This document shows, in pieces, positions 49,201 through 58,400 of a stretch of 64,000 nucleotides of DNA. This stretch comes from Acanthaster planci (Eukaryota; Echinodermata; Asteroidea; Valvatida; Acanthasteridae). Within the stretch, counting starts at the first letter, position 1. The number at the start of each line of letters is the position of its first letter. Both the position numbers and the translations under genes were made by a program. The notes beneath the pieces are model-generated. The model was not told the DNA's origin. It did not search any database and saw only the letters and a list, made by a program, of their open reading frames with translations. The DNA lies in assembly GCF_001949145.1 (NCBI RefSeq), contig NW_019091362.1, positions 11,546,559 to 11,610,558 on the forward strand. The letters are read 5' to 3'.

Positions 49201-52200
49201 ATCTACATTATATTAGAATATTCAAAATTTTATAATAAACCACTTGATGACGTCATCATGAAATAATTGTTTTAGTATTATCTTTGCTTTCAGGTCTTTC
49301 CTTTTGTGTAATTTTGCAGACGACTGAAGATCACTAGATTACAAAAATTGGGCCTTGAAAATGTGTACAAAGTCAATGGGCTGAAATAAATGTTTAAAAA
49401 TCATTAAATAATCACTTGATGACGTCATCATGACGTCATTGTTCTGTGTAAATCTTTGACCTAAGGTCCTTCATTGATGTAAGTTTGATGAAGAACCAAT
49501 ATTGCAAAATGAACAAAGTCGATGGTGGAAAAACGTGCACAAAACAAACGGGCTTTTAGAAAGAAGAAGGAAGAAGAAAAAGCTCATCCGTCTGTTGGCC
49601 AACAGAACAGAGGGCTTTTTTCACCTTTCTTTCTTAATTTGAACAACCAATCTACTGAACATGATGGCGTAATCATGACCGTTTGGGTCCAAGGTATCAA
49701 CCCAATCAGGCCTTTACTACAAGAAATAACTTGTTTTAAATAAAATGTAATTTGACGACTCATTTGATGTCATCATCACATCAGGTAAATTTCGTTTAAA
49801 ATACTTCCTTTCCTTGATATCTGCAAAGTTTCAAATCGATGGGATGTGTACTTCGGGAGATATGGTGCTTTAAACAGTGCACCTTTAATTTCACGTGACT
49901 TGCCTGCAGATGAAGTCATCATCACATCAGGTAAATCTTCGACTACAAGACTTCCTTTTCTTGTTATCTGCAAAATTTCAACTCGATAAGATACGTACTT
50001 CAGGAGATAGAGAGCTGAAGTTTTAAGGTCACAGGACTTGTCACCTGGTGACATCAACATCAAATGAGATCAATAATCGTCTTTATCACTTCCTTTCCAA
50101 GATATCAGCAAGGTTTGAACCCAATTGGTTATATGCTTCAGGAGATATAGAGTTTGAAATAGTGCACCTTTAATGTCACGTGACGTGTCTCCTGTCAATA
50201 TTTACCTAAAACACTTCCTTTCCAAGATATTAGCGAAGTTTGAACCAAATTGGACACTCCTTCACGAAATTTAGAATTTTAGATAGTGCACCTTTAATGT
50301 CACATGACTTGTCATAAGATGACTCCATCTTAACATCAAGTCAATTTTTGTCTAAAGCACTCGCTGTCTAAGATATCTTGAAGGTTTGAACCGAATTGAA
50401 TAAGTACTTCAGGAGATATAGTGCATTGAAGAGTGCACCTTTAACATCACGTGACTCAAAATAAGATGACGTCATCATCACACCAGGTCAGTTTTTGGCG
50501 TTCTATACAATGCGGCACCACGTGCTCGGCATTTTGCCAGGTCCTGAGTATATGCCCTATGCACTGTGCGCTGCCGGCCCCACGTTACAGTCAGATATTG
50601 AGCATCCACGGAAACAGCAGCCAATCCACAGTACGCGAAAGGGATTTTCGAGTTCGCAAATATTTTTTTGGGGGGCGGGGTTCGTTGTCGGCGCTTAATC
50701 TGTGTGAAGAAGTACACTACTTATGCACTTCATGCAGTTGACTTCAATATTAGCTGTCATCTAATGAACAATTTATGATTAAATCTATTACAGTTGATTT
50801 TTAACCGCATTTTGAAGAATAAAAGAAGTTTTTATCATAACTTCCGATCTGATGATGTCATCGGCCCCAACTTTCACACATATATTAACTGGGTTAAGAT
50901 AATCTTCTACATCAATTTTCAGGCGATTTGGACAAACTTCGCCACAGATATCCATTCAAAAATTTATTTTTTCAGAATTTTTAACCTGTCTCTAGAGGGC
51001 GTTCGACAATTACGGGACGTCATCAGCAGATGGCTTGAAAAATACCATACCCCAACAGACTAACACCGTTGAAAACAACTTGATATCTTTTACCACTTTA
51101 AAATAAAAAAAACCCACTAGTGGTTTCGACCGGAAGGATGGGTGACGTGATTTGTCCCACACGAGATGAATTGAAGACCAAATTTTGGTCTGGCACTTGC
51201 CGCAAACAGAATGCTGCGGGTGGCCACTGTTGATTTTATATGGATTTGTACAACATTAACATTATATTTAAATATTCAAATTTCATAATAAGTCACTTTG
51301 GTAATGTCATCATGACGTACTTATTATCTTTGCTTCAAGGCTTTCCTTTGTGTACCTTAAGGACGACTGAAAATCGCTAAGTTATCAAATTGGGCCTTGG
51401 AAACGTGCACAAAGTCAATGGGCTGAAGTAAATATTAAAAATTCAATTAAAAAAAACACTTGATGACGTCATCATGACGTCATTGTGAACATGAACATCT
51501 TTGAACTAAAGTCCTTAGTTGATGTAAGTTTCATGAAGATCCAAAGTTCCAAAGGGACCAAAGTTGATGGTGGAAGAAACATGCACAAAAGAGATGGGCT
51601 TTTGGTAAGAAGAGAGAGAAGAAAGAAAAAAGGCAAAAAAAATGCCTTTTTCGCAAAATTGCGAAAAAGCCAAAAATCTTTAACAAAAGCAATAGCTAGT
51701 TCGTCAAGAATGTACTGCGATGGAACCGCACGCACGAGTAGGTCATGCGGCCGTACCCTGGCAATTTTACCATACCGGGTATTTTCCCTTTCACCCGTTT
51801 TTCAGGGCGTTGGGTCGTTATCTTAGAATCAAATTAGTAATTTGTGCTTCTGCGCTTGTGTCTTAAAGCTTTTGCTTGTTGCCACATAAACCTACTTATG
51901 AAGATTCAGATCGATCGTTATGACATCACTGTACTGGCAAGCGACAACTGCGTATTTTCGTATTGTCTGTCAGAAGAAACGTAAAAGCATAAGCTTTTTT
52001 CAAACACCCAAAATAACTGTCTTAATTAGTTTGTCCTAACAAAGATCAGAAAACGACTTTTGGACAAGCCAAAATCAACGTCCCCATCATATGTGCAGAT
52101 GTGATGGTGATATATTGCAATGTAAACACGGTGTCGCCTAGACTTTTCTATTTCGTTTCCATACCAGCCAGGAATAGGCGAAAAGGCGAACTTGACGCCG

Positions 52201-52688
52201 GAATGTATACAAATGTAACAAATTCGTTTTAACGAATAGGCAAAAGCTTCATGAATTTTAGCGTTTTCACGAATAGGCGAATTTGTTTGTTTTCAAAAAA
52301 ACAAATGTAATTGACTTCAATAATATTTTTATGTCATTTAGGATCCCCTCTTTCATGTAGCGTTGAGTACGGTCAAAGGATTGCTAAATATTTACGGGAA
52401 AATAAGCGTTTTAAAAAGAGACATCTTCAAGTTTTACGATAATTAAAAAAAATCAAGTTTGCCTCCTTCTTCTCCATTTAGGGTTACATAAACTGCAAAC
52501 AGATGCGACACTTTTCCTAACTTTGAATTTTTTCAGAAAGCGTGACGATACTATATGGTTTCCAGTTCGTTTTACTTCTCTTCCGTCTTCTCAGCGCTTA
52601 GTCTTCTTTTTGCAATCTATGAAACTACAGGCAAGGAATACTTACCTTTGACGAAAATAATCAGCCAAAATAATTGAATTGTCTTCAT
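30970..52688 (-). CDS. SRCR-SMB-7TM receptor, copy 2 (family-B/adhesion-like GPCR)
   Basis: Tandem paralogue of the receptor at 14.5-23.0 kb. Join of complement 52646-52688, 47242-47616, 46353-46712, 33823-34170, 31462-33599 and 30970-31221, giving 1,171 residues. Exon lengths, phases and splice sites mirror copy 1. Order: signal peptide, SRCR-A, SRCR-like B, SRCR-like C, somatomedin B with all eight cysteines (392-425), Cys-rich ectodomain with FKNVACFIC and FKNPHCARC, then 7TM from about residue 878. The gene spans 21.7 kb against 8.5 kb for copy 1. The excess comes from a ~9.6 kb retroelement insertion in intron 3 and ~2 kb extra repeats in intron 1. No stop or frameshift is seen in the exons, so it is probably functional. 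Intact coding in both paralogues implies selection on each; ligand and pathway are unknown. Confidence 0.85.
31462..33599 (-). CDS. Copy 2 exon 5: somatomedin B, ectodomain, TM1-TM5
   Basis: 2,138 bases, acceptor TTCTCTGCTCGCAG and donor GTATGAA. The somatomedin B domain is complete: [22 protein letters not shown]. The ectodomain and helices 1-5 align with copy 1, with a few short indels, for example in the loop before TM5 (CDCTPLVF against TSNRTRLVF). Confidence 0.85.
33823..34170 (-). CDS. Copy 2 exon 4: SRCR-like domain C
   Basis: 348 bases, phase 1-1, acceptor AATACAG and donor [39 protein letters not shown], then [16 protein letters not shown]. Two codons shorter than copy 1, which has GNPSQRL where this copy has DMMIL. 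Confidence 0.8.
35177..35677 (+). pseudogene. LINE endonuclease domain, damaged
   Basis: 166 open codons begin [20 protein letters not shown] and continue through [20 protein letters not shown] to [13 protein letters not shown]. This is the layout of an exonuclease-endonuclease-phosphatase domain. The expected acidic GDFN motif near the end reads AGTTLSG, so a catalytic residue is lost. Confidence 0.7.
38318..38337 (+). repeat. (ATT)n tail of the LINE
   Basis: A short TTATTATTATTATTATTATC run directly after the LINE C-terminal region, typical of the 3' ends of several non-LTR families. Confidence 0.7.
38651..38816 (-). repeat. 3' LTR of the LTR retrotransposon
   Basis: Similar to 43650-43817. 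Shared blocks include AGAAAGAGGTTCCCT, GCAACTGTGAAACCGCCTTG, CGGAAATTGAGTAAAA and GAACAAGGAGGTCAGGGGTC. The exact left end is not certain. Confidence 0.65.
39932..40785 (-). pseudogene. LTR element integrase region, broken
   Basis: Frames 40199-40504 ([40 protein letters not shown]) and 39932-40147 ([14 protein letters not shown]) are typical of retroviral-type integrase N-terminal and core regions in this family. The ORF 40471-40785 precedes them ([20 protein letters not shown]). The gaps and stops show it is dead. Confidence 0.65.
41138..41793 (-). pseudogene. LTR element reverse transcriptase, frameshifted
   Basis: The upstream frame (41467-41793) has [16 protein letters not shown] and [20 protein letters not shown]. 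The downstream frame (41138-41668) has [20 protein letters not shown] and SVSILGWVW-like residues. IADDL stands at the YxDD position. A frame change lies within the domain. Confidence 0.7.
42676..43239 (-). pseudogene. LTR element gag fragment
   Basis: An open frame of 187 codons with [16 protein letters not shown], a Pro/Arg/Ser-rich stretch, and the metal-binding [19 protein letters not shown]. The protease frame overlaps its 3' end and begins [13 protein letters not shown]. This overlap could be a natural frameshift or decay. Confidence 0.7.
43650..43817 (-). repeat. 5' LTR of the LTR retrotransposon
   Basis: Similar to 38651-38816, with several indels. In element orientation it begins TGTTCTAATTGCGCCC. 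Divergence between the two LTRs indicates an old insertion. Confidence 0.65.
43850..46352 (-). other. Distal part of intron 3, receptor copy 2
   Basis: Left end homologous to copy 1 at 17800-18000. It contains a repeat family with CTTCGTG-AAAACG text at about 44640-44880, also seen at about 18230-18450, 30340-30500 and 52160-52270. No exon is seen. Confidence 0.45.
46353..46712 (-). CDS. Copy 2 exon 3: SRCR-like domain B
   Basis: 360 bases, phase 1-1, acceptor TTACATGCAG and donor [46 protein letters not shown] and a conserved set of cysteines to EVMCANG. Collinear with copy 1 exon 3. Confidence 0.8.
47242..47616 (-). CDS. Copy 2 exon 2: SRCR domain A
   Basis: 375 bases, phase 1-1, acceptor TTTTCACACAG and donor GTGAGTT. 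SRCR hallmarks: [57 protein letters not shown]. Same length as in copy 1. Confidence 0.85.
48420..49580. repeat. Long direct repeat, unit A
   Basis: About 1.16 kb, collinear with 50455-51630. Shared landmarks: GGGATTTTC-AGTTCGCAA, GTTGTCGGCGCTT-type text, CCACAGATATCCATTCAAA, TAGAGGGCG-TCGACAATTACG and CTTGATGACGTCATCATGACGTCATTG. Confidence 0.8.
49795..50460. repeat. Tandem ~140-base repeat between the long direct repeats
   Basis: Five units share ACTTCCTTTCC-AGATAT, AAGGTTTGAACC-ATT, TACTTCAGGAGATATAG and GTGCACCTTTAATGTCACGTGAC. The last motif recurs near 49880, 50022 (degenerate), 50165, 50288 and 50433, giving spacings of 142, 143, 123 and 145 bases. A related unit lies at about 48040. 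Confidence 0.75.
50455..51630. repeat. Long direct repeat, unit B
   Basis: Second copy of the repeat at 48420-49580, diverged by substitutions and small indels. It carries three of the eight TGACGTCA palindromes in this intron. Confidence 0.8.
52646..52688 (-). CDS. Copy 2 exon 1: signal peptide
   Basis: ATG at 52686-52688 opens [15 protein letters not shown]. The exon ends in phase 1 at CAAAG with a consensus donor GTAAGTA. It has one more codon than its copy 1 counterpart, and the hydrophobic core differs (LFWLIIF against LLLSLTLLI). Confidence 0.8.
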
Positions 52689-52756
52689 TGTCTGTTTGTC
52701 CAACTGCTGCTGGCAAACTTATAGATTGTTCGTTTTCGTGTCGATTTTCACGGTCC

Positions 52757-52764
52757 TTTTTATA
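52757..52764 (-). promoter_or_regulatory. TATA box, receptor copy 2
   Basis: TATAAAAA on the minus strand, 69 bases upstream of the ATG, at the same spacing as the TATA-like box of copy 1. Flanking sequence to about 52830 (CGTTTCCA...AGCTG...GACTTGTT) matches the copy 1 promoter. Confidence 0.65.
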
Positions 52765-52829
52765 AACTCCCACTGTCAGTAAGCTGGTGACAAATTCGTT
52801 TCCAAGAAAAGCTGGACTTGTTAGTCGGC

Positions 52830-54850
52830 TAGAGTGTAGACTACTCTCCGATTGTCGCCATGTGTGCAGGAGTTTATGTCACTACACGCTCGGTTTCAGT
52901 CGTTAAATATTGTTTTATCCCATAGTCCCGCCCAAATTTATGTTATGCGGGCCGAAATGACTTACAAAGAATGTGATAACCGTCATTGCTGGGTAGAAAA
53001 TTGAGCGGGATAATCACCTCGTCAGTCGGTGAGCTTGACTTCGTATTACTCAGGGAGGCAACGTAATAATGATGAGCTCAGTTCATTTTTTTGTAATAAG
53101 CTCTAGCGTTTCACTTTTCATAATGCAGTGTATCAGCCATAAATGGGATCATTGGAAACTATAGCACTCATAATGTACGCCATTGCACGGATACCTATAT
53201 GTGGCGGAATTTAACTTTCCATATTGTGCATGAATCACATTTCTGGACCCTTGTTGGTTCTAGTGACTTTGAACTTGTCGTTAATGCGCCGTTTATTTTT
53301 TCCAGTTTGGGCTGGACCTCAGCGGTGTCTGGGTAATCGATCATGCAGCCATCTGCTTTTACAATTTTTTGAATAATGGCTTCTTCGTAATTTAGTGCGT
53401 CAGTAGAGTTGGCTTCGTGCCAAGTGGAATGATTGTCATTCAGGCTGTTTGGAGCAATTTATCCATTAAATGATATAGTGGTCCGTGTATTTAAATCATA
53501 TTTTTAGAGGGTTTAAGAGGAGCTTTGTTGTTACCATCAGAAAATTCATCATTTGTCACCACGTCTCCCGGATTGTGCGTCAAAGACGTCTACACGAACC
53601 ATTATGAGATTAAGAAGTTTTTATCGTTTATGGACGTTGTCGACCATTACGTGCATGGGCTATTAAAATTTGCCAAAAAATCATCTCCGTCCGGTAGCAT
53701 TTTGTTTTTATCAAAGTGTACATTTTGTTTAATTTAATCTCAAGGGGGGCCCTATTTTCATTTAATATATTAAAGTAGTACTGAGAAGTAGTAGTAATCA
53801 CTTTGTGTTTTAAGACTCGTATGAGATTTGTTTACACTTTGTTTCAATTTAATAAAACTCAAAAAGTCAACTCAATTCAATTCAAACTTTATTTTACCAC
53901 CTTTCAGATCCGTTCAGTTTTGGAGGGGGTGCCCCACCTTTCGAAGAAATGTTCCTCCAATAATGTCCCAAACATGATCACTCCTAAACGTAGTCTTCAG
54001 GTCAACTGCCACTTTGTAAAACGTCTTCAAATTTCAAACAAACATAAGCCAACAATTAATCTTCCACCTTATTACGTCTTTCCTCCAGATCTAAGGAGGC
54101 TTGCAAATCTTGGTCAGTGCACGGCGTCGGCAGTACTGGTCTTTCTTTCTATAGCCTGGAAGTTTGAGTATGTTGGCGTGAAACAACAAGGTGTAGCTTC
54201 GATTCACCCTAAAATAATGTTTTTTGTTTGTAGGTGTGGTGCGTTTAATTGACCCAGTATTTTTCTGCTCTTCCTCTGTCATTGTACATCCTTTAGGTGT
54301 GTAGTCCCATCCATTTTTCACCTGTCTCCTTTAGGTAGGTTCTCCTCGTTATGCTGTCTACATTTCCTATGCCTTTCTGCCAAATGGGTTCACAGGACAT
54401 ATAGTTTGCCATGAAGGAGACCTTAATTGAGATGTATGGCGATCGACACAAATACATTTTGACTGCACTTCGAAGCACTTAGGCCTACACTTCAGACCAC
54501 TGTTTTATGTTGAGATTCGTACACATGTATTAGCATATGGTACAAGCAAATGGTAAATGCAAAGTTCCAAGGAAAACCGCCTAAGTCATCTCAGAAGTGT
54601 TTTGCGCATTAAAAACTGATTGGTTTAATGGACTGGCTTTAGACTTCAGTCATTCTCAGTTGAGGTAAATCTTGCTTTTCTCTGTAGCAAATTGAAATGA
54701 TATAAACTAGTCAGAATTTAATCCTATTGGTGCGTCATACTTGACGTCATACTTAGTATACCTTCTGAAGAGACGTCTTCGCTCTAATACTAGTGGTATT
54801 AAACTGTGAATTTAAACTAGGCCACTGGAGAATCTCTCCTCAACTCAACC
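52830..54850. other. Intergenic region between divergent promoters
   Basis: About 2 kb between receptor copy 2 (minus) and the EF-hand gene (plus). No supported coding sequence. Only weak short frames, without domains, are present. Confidence 0.45.
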
Positions 54851-54857
54851 TATAAAG
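54851..54857 (+). promoter_or_regulatory. TATA box of the EF-hand gene
   Basis: TATAAAG. A likely non-coding first exon follows and ends at AAG|GTGAGG (54954). A pyrimidine-rich acceptor (TTCTTTTCCTGCAG) ends at 55364, 41 bases before the ATG. Confidence 0.55.
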
Positions 54858-55405
54858 ATTTCGAGGCACCGAATCGTTCCTCAGTCATAAAATTCCGCTG
54901 TCGGATGGAAGAAGAAAGAACATCGCAAGACAAGTTGGCAAAAGGTGATTTAAGGTGAGGTTGTATTCTCTATCGCAAACTACATGGCTGCTTTGCAGGT
55001 ACCGGTGGTTCATATTTGGTGTGATTGTGAACACTGGAATTTTGAAAGGTGTACATTCACATGACTTATGAATCGGACATACCTGCTAGTTGGTTTGTCG
55101 ACCATCTTGCATTTTTGAACAGGTACTTCTGCCGTCCTCGACTGTGATAACTCATCGCTGAACTTCTTATTGTAGGAATTTTTGCGAGATGTCCAACGCT
55201 CTTTTGCTTTGCGTTTGTAGATATTTTGATCCAGAATTCTTCTTGGAGCCAGTTAAATGCAATATTATTACAGGGCGTCTGTATAGCGGAGCGATGCCTA
55301 GGCCTTATACATTCTGTCTTGCCTTCCCTCGCATATTATTACTTTCCTTCTTCTTTTCCTGCAGCCACACACTATAATCTTCCAGACGCAACCGAAGTTT
55401 ACATC

Positions 55406-58400
55406 ATGTCGGCCCAGCGATCCTCCGGCCTTCGCCTACCAGCTTTGATGCTGGCCTTGCTGTCGGTGTTCGCCGCGATACCGAGCCACCATGCCAGGCC
55501 ACGGCCCGCGATGCAGAAACGAAAATCCCCCACGAGGCTAGGCGCTCCTAGTCACACCGGTGAGTACATGTACTAGCACGAGGGCCGGCTCATGGCATCC
55601 AGTAGGCAATGTTCATGGGGCGTTCGAAAAATCAGAGGTCCCACAAAATTCATACCCCTATGTGCAAAACCACCAACTCCTACGCAAAGTCTTCATTTTT
55701 CAAGTTTCAGAATTTTCGTTGGGGGGGGGCTTGAAAGTTCAAGCTTGCAAACATAATCTCAATACCTCTTTGCATCAATGTGACATCCAAAACCACAACG
55801 CTCGCCTGAAAACATTCAAACCTGAAAACATTCAACTGGCTACCTTAAACTTACACCAGAGCTCTTCAAAATGTACGATGTCGACTCGAACAGCTTCCTC
55901 GAGCCCATTGAGGTGATGTTGTTGCTGCAGCGACCAGACCAAGTCAATGCTGTGGACGAATTCGTCCTCAAGCTGAAGACGGTCTTCAACAAGGCCGAAA
56001 CCAACGGTAAGTTATCAATAAATGTATATCATTTGGCTTTGTGATAAACCATCTGATGGCTTTGTGTCACCTCACCTTAAAAGTAAGAGCTACACTTGAT
56101 GGGTCTGTGCAATTAAGTCTGAGAGACATGCAGACTATTTGATATCCTACATTTTGGTAATGTATTCAACACTAAAAGTTTGCCATGCTTTTCTGCACTA
56201 CCGAGGGGGTTGTTACCTGGATGTCATTCTAACACATGTACATGTAAATCTCTTGTATGACCGTGGTGATTATGACGTTTCTTTCACAAAGTCAATTCAG
56301 ATTATTCGTATCAATATGGTTGCCTTCTGAGGTACATGTACAACCAGCATCCCTTTTAAAAAAGGTTTGGCTTATTCGTTCGCAGGGGATGGGAAGTTGG
56401 ACATTGAAGAGTTTGACAGGGCTGTTTCAGCCGAGCCACGTGCTCCAACTCAGGTTGAGGCATCCGGGACTTTTGAACTCTTTGACGAAAATGGGGACCA
56501 AGTGCTGAAGTAAGTGGATGCGCATTGATGCACAGTATCCCCTTTCTTAGGAAGTTTTGTATGTTAATAAACAAATCCAGTTATAGCCATGCCCACTGCA
56601 CATGTAGCGTTTATCGATTGGATGTCAGTGTGCGCGTACGCAGGTCGGATATAAAATTGTTTATTAGTCGAAAGACCATAGGATGGGTCTTGCTGGCTTG
56701 ATTCTGGCTATGCCACAGAGTTTTCGCTGTGTTGATACATACACTCCGTGCTACCGTGTAACAGGGGCTGGTGGATTAAAATTAGCCGGTGGTATAAAAG
56801 AAGCTGTTGGTCTAAAACGTGTATCGGTTGGCTTAAAAACAGAACTGTGCTTGGTTGAAGAAAAAGTATCGTTGGTAGGCCTACATTGTAGGAAAGGAGC
56901 TGCAATGGATAAATAGCTTGTGATGTAAATATTCTGTACAAATGCTGACGTCGTCTCTGACCATGCGCTCTGCTCTGATCAAGTTTTTTGTGGTGACTAA
57001 AATTACTAAAGCAGCGGGGCATATATGCGAAGCTGATTTAAAATACTATTTTTTGTGGGACGTTTGGAAATTTTGGGGGAAACAAGATTTGGGATAAACT
57101 TGAAATTGATTGTAAAACTAAATGGAAAAATAATGTAGAAACAATTAAATTAAAAGGAAAGTCTGCGCCCTGTAATGCCTTGGCATCAGTTCATAATCTT
57201 GCAAAAGTATTAGTTTAATAGGTTTTCCCGGCCGAATTCGTCATCTTCACAGTCAGATCCATTATTGTTCATTTGTATTGCAACGACTTTTCAGCTGTTT
57301 CTTTTTTATAGAGCCTTCAAATTCGTTTACAGGCGTCGAATAATGTACTGTTTCAAATTCAATTTAGAACTGACTTCATTCAATTGAACAGTGCATAACC
57401 ATAATTCGATTTTACGCTGGGTGACTGAAATGATAAATTCTCCCCGAGTTTTACTTTCGTCAATGGGCAATCATGTTCTCATTTTGAGCCTTCAAATTAG
57501 AAAACTATAAGGTAAGAGAAATATACGGCAACTTGAGATGAGTATAGAACAGAAAGGGGGTTAGTGTGTGTGTCCCAGATATTGACTTGAGTGTATATTT
57601 TTTATATCTCAAACAAATTACACATCGAGAACTATACTTTGCAGCAATACTGATTGCCCGTTTAATCAAAATGTAGAAATGAAATTCCCCCAGACCTTCA
57701 TCGCTGATGCTAAAAGAAGAAAATCCTTCAGATGCAGTTTACTTTGTAATTTGTAATCTTTTTATCTTATGCACAAGAAACATTTTTAAATGTGCATGTA
57801 CACTAAGACTTTTCGGATTCTCTCAAACAATGCTTATTTCATTTTTGTCACATTTTTAAAGTAATATTTTGCTTTCATTTTTCATTCTACTTTTCTTATC
57901 CTTTTAGATTAGATTTTAGCTTTCCCCCTTGTCCATTTGTGTGTTATAAATATTTTTACATGAATCACTGTAATTCATTATTTTTATAACAATTCAAACA
58001 GAAACGAAATACGGATTAGCAAATAAACGGTGTTATTTTTTCTATGTTGTTTCAGTTTTCCTCCTCGGTTGGCGTGCCAGACATTTTGGCTTATGTTTTG
58101 GTTTGGTTATACTACTACATGCAGTCCAATTGATCTACCGAGACCCTCTTGCGTACAGCGACCACGAGCTGTCATTTCTGTAGAAAAAAAAGTGTTTATA
58201 ACTGTAGCGAAAGGCTGTCTTCGAAGAACATCAGCAAAGTGTCTCCTGCGCCAATAAGTCAATCGTATTTATACCATGAACATTCTGAAGGAAACGTTTT
58301 AACTGTTTGTGTTTTAGATTGCACAGATTACAGAAATGCCTGCCCAATAATGAAGATGAATGACCAAACACATACCTCGAAAAAGCGCCTGCGAAATTGA

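Larger units (their letters stand above)
47617..52645 (-). other. Intron 1 of receptor copy 2
   Basis: A 5.0 kb intron, about 2 kb larger than in copy 1, dominated by duplicated repeat sequence. No extra exon is recognised. It contains the 17-base string shared with copy 1 intron 1 (51741-51757). Confidence 0.5.

Noticed and set aside
49795-50460. Possible CRISPR-like array
   Set aside because: Units are long (about 140 bases), diverged along their whole length, and lie in a eukaryotic intron. They do not show short identical repeats with unique spacers.
53525-53737. 70-codon frame in the intergenic region between receptor copy 2 and the EF-hand gene
   Set aside because: No recognised motif, promoter or splice context.
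58030-58257. Plus-strand frame inside the EF-hand intron with hydrophobic start
   Set aside because: No splice support, no domain, and low-complexity composition typical of AT-rich introns.
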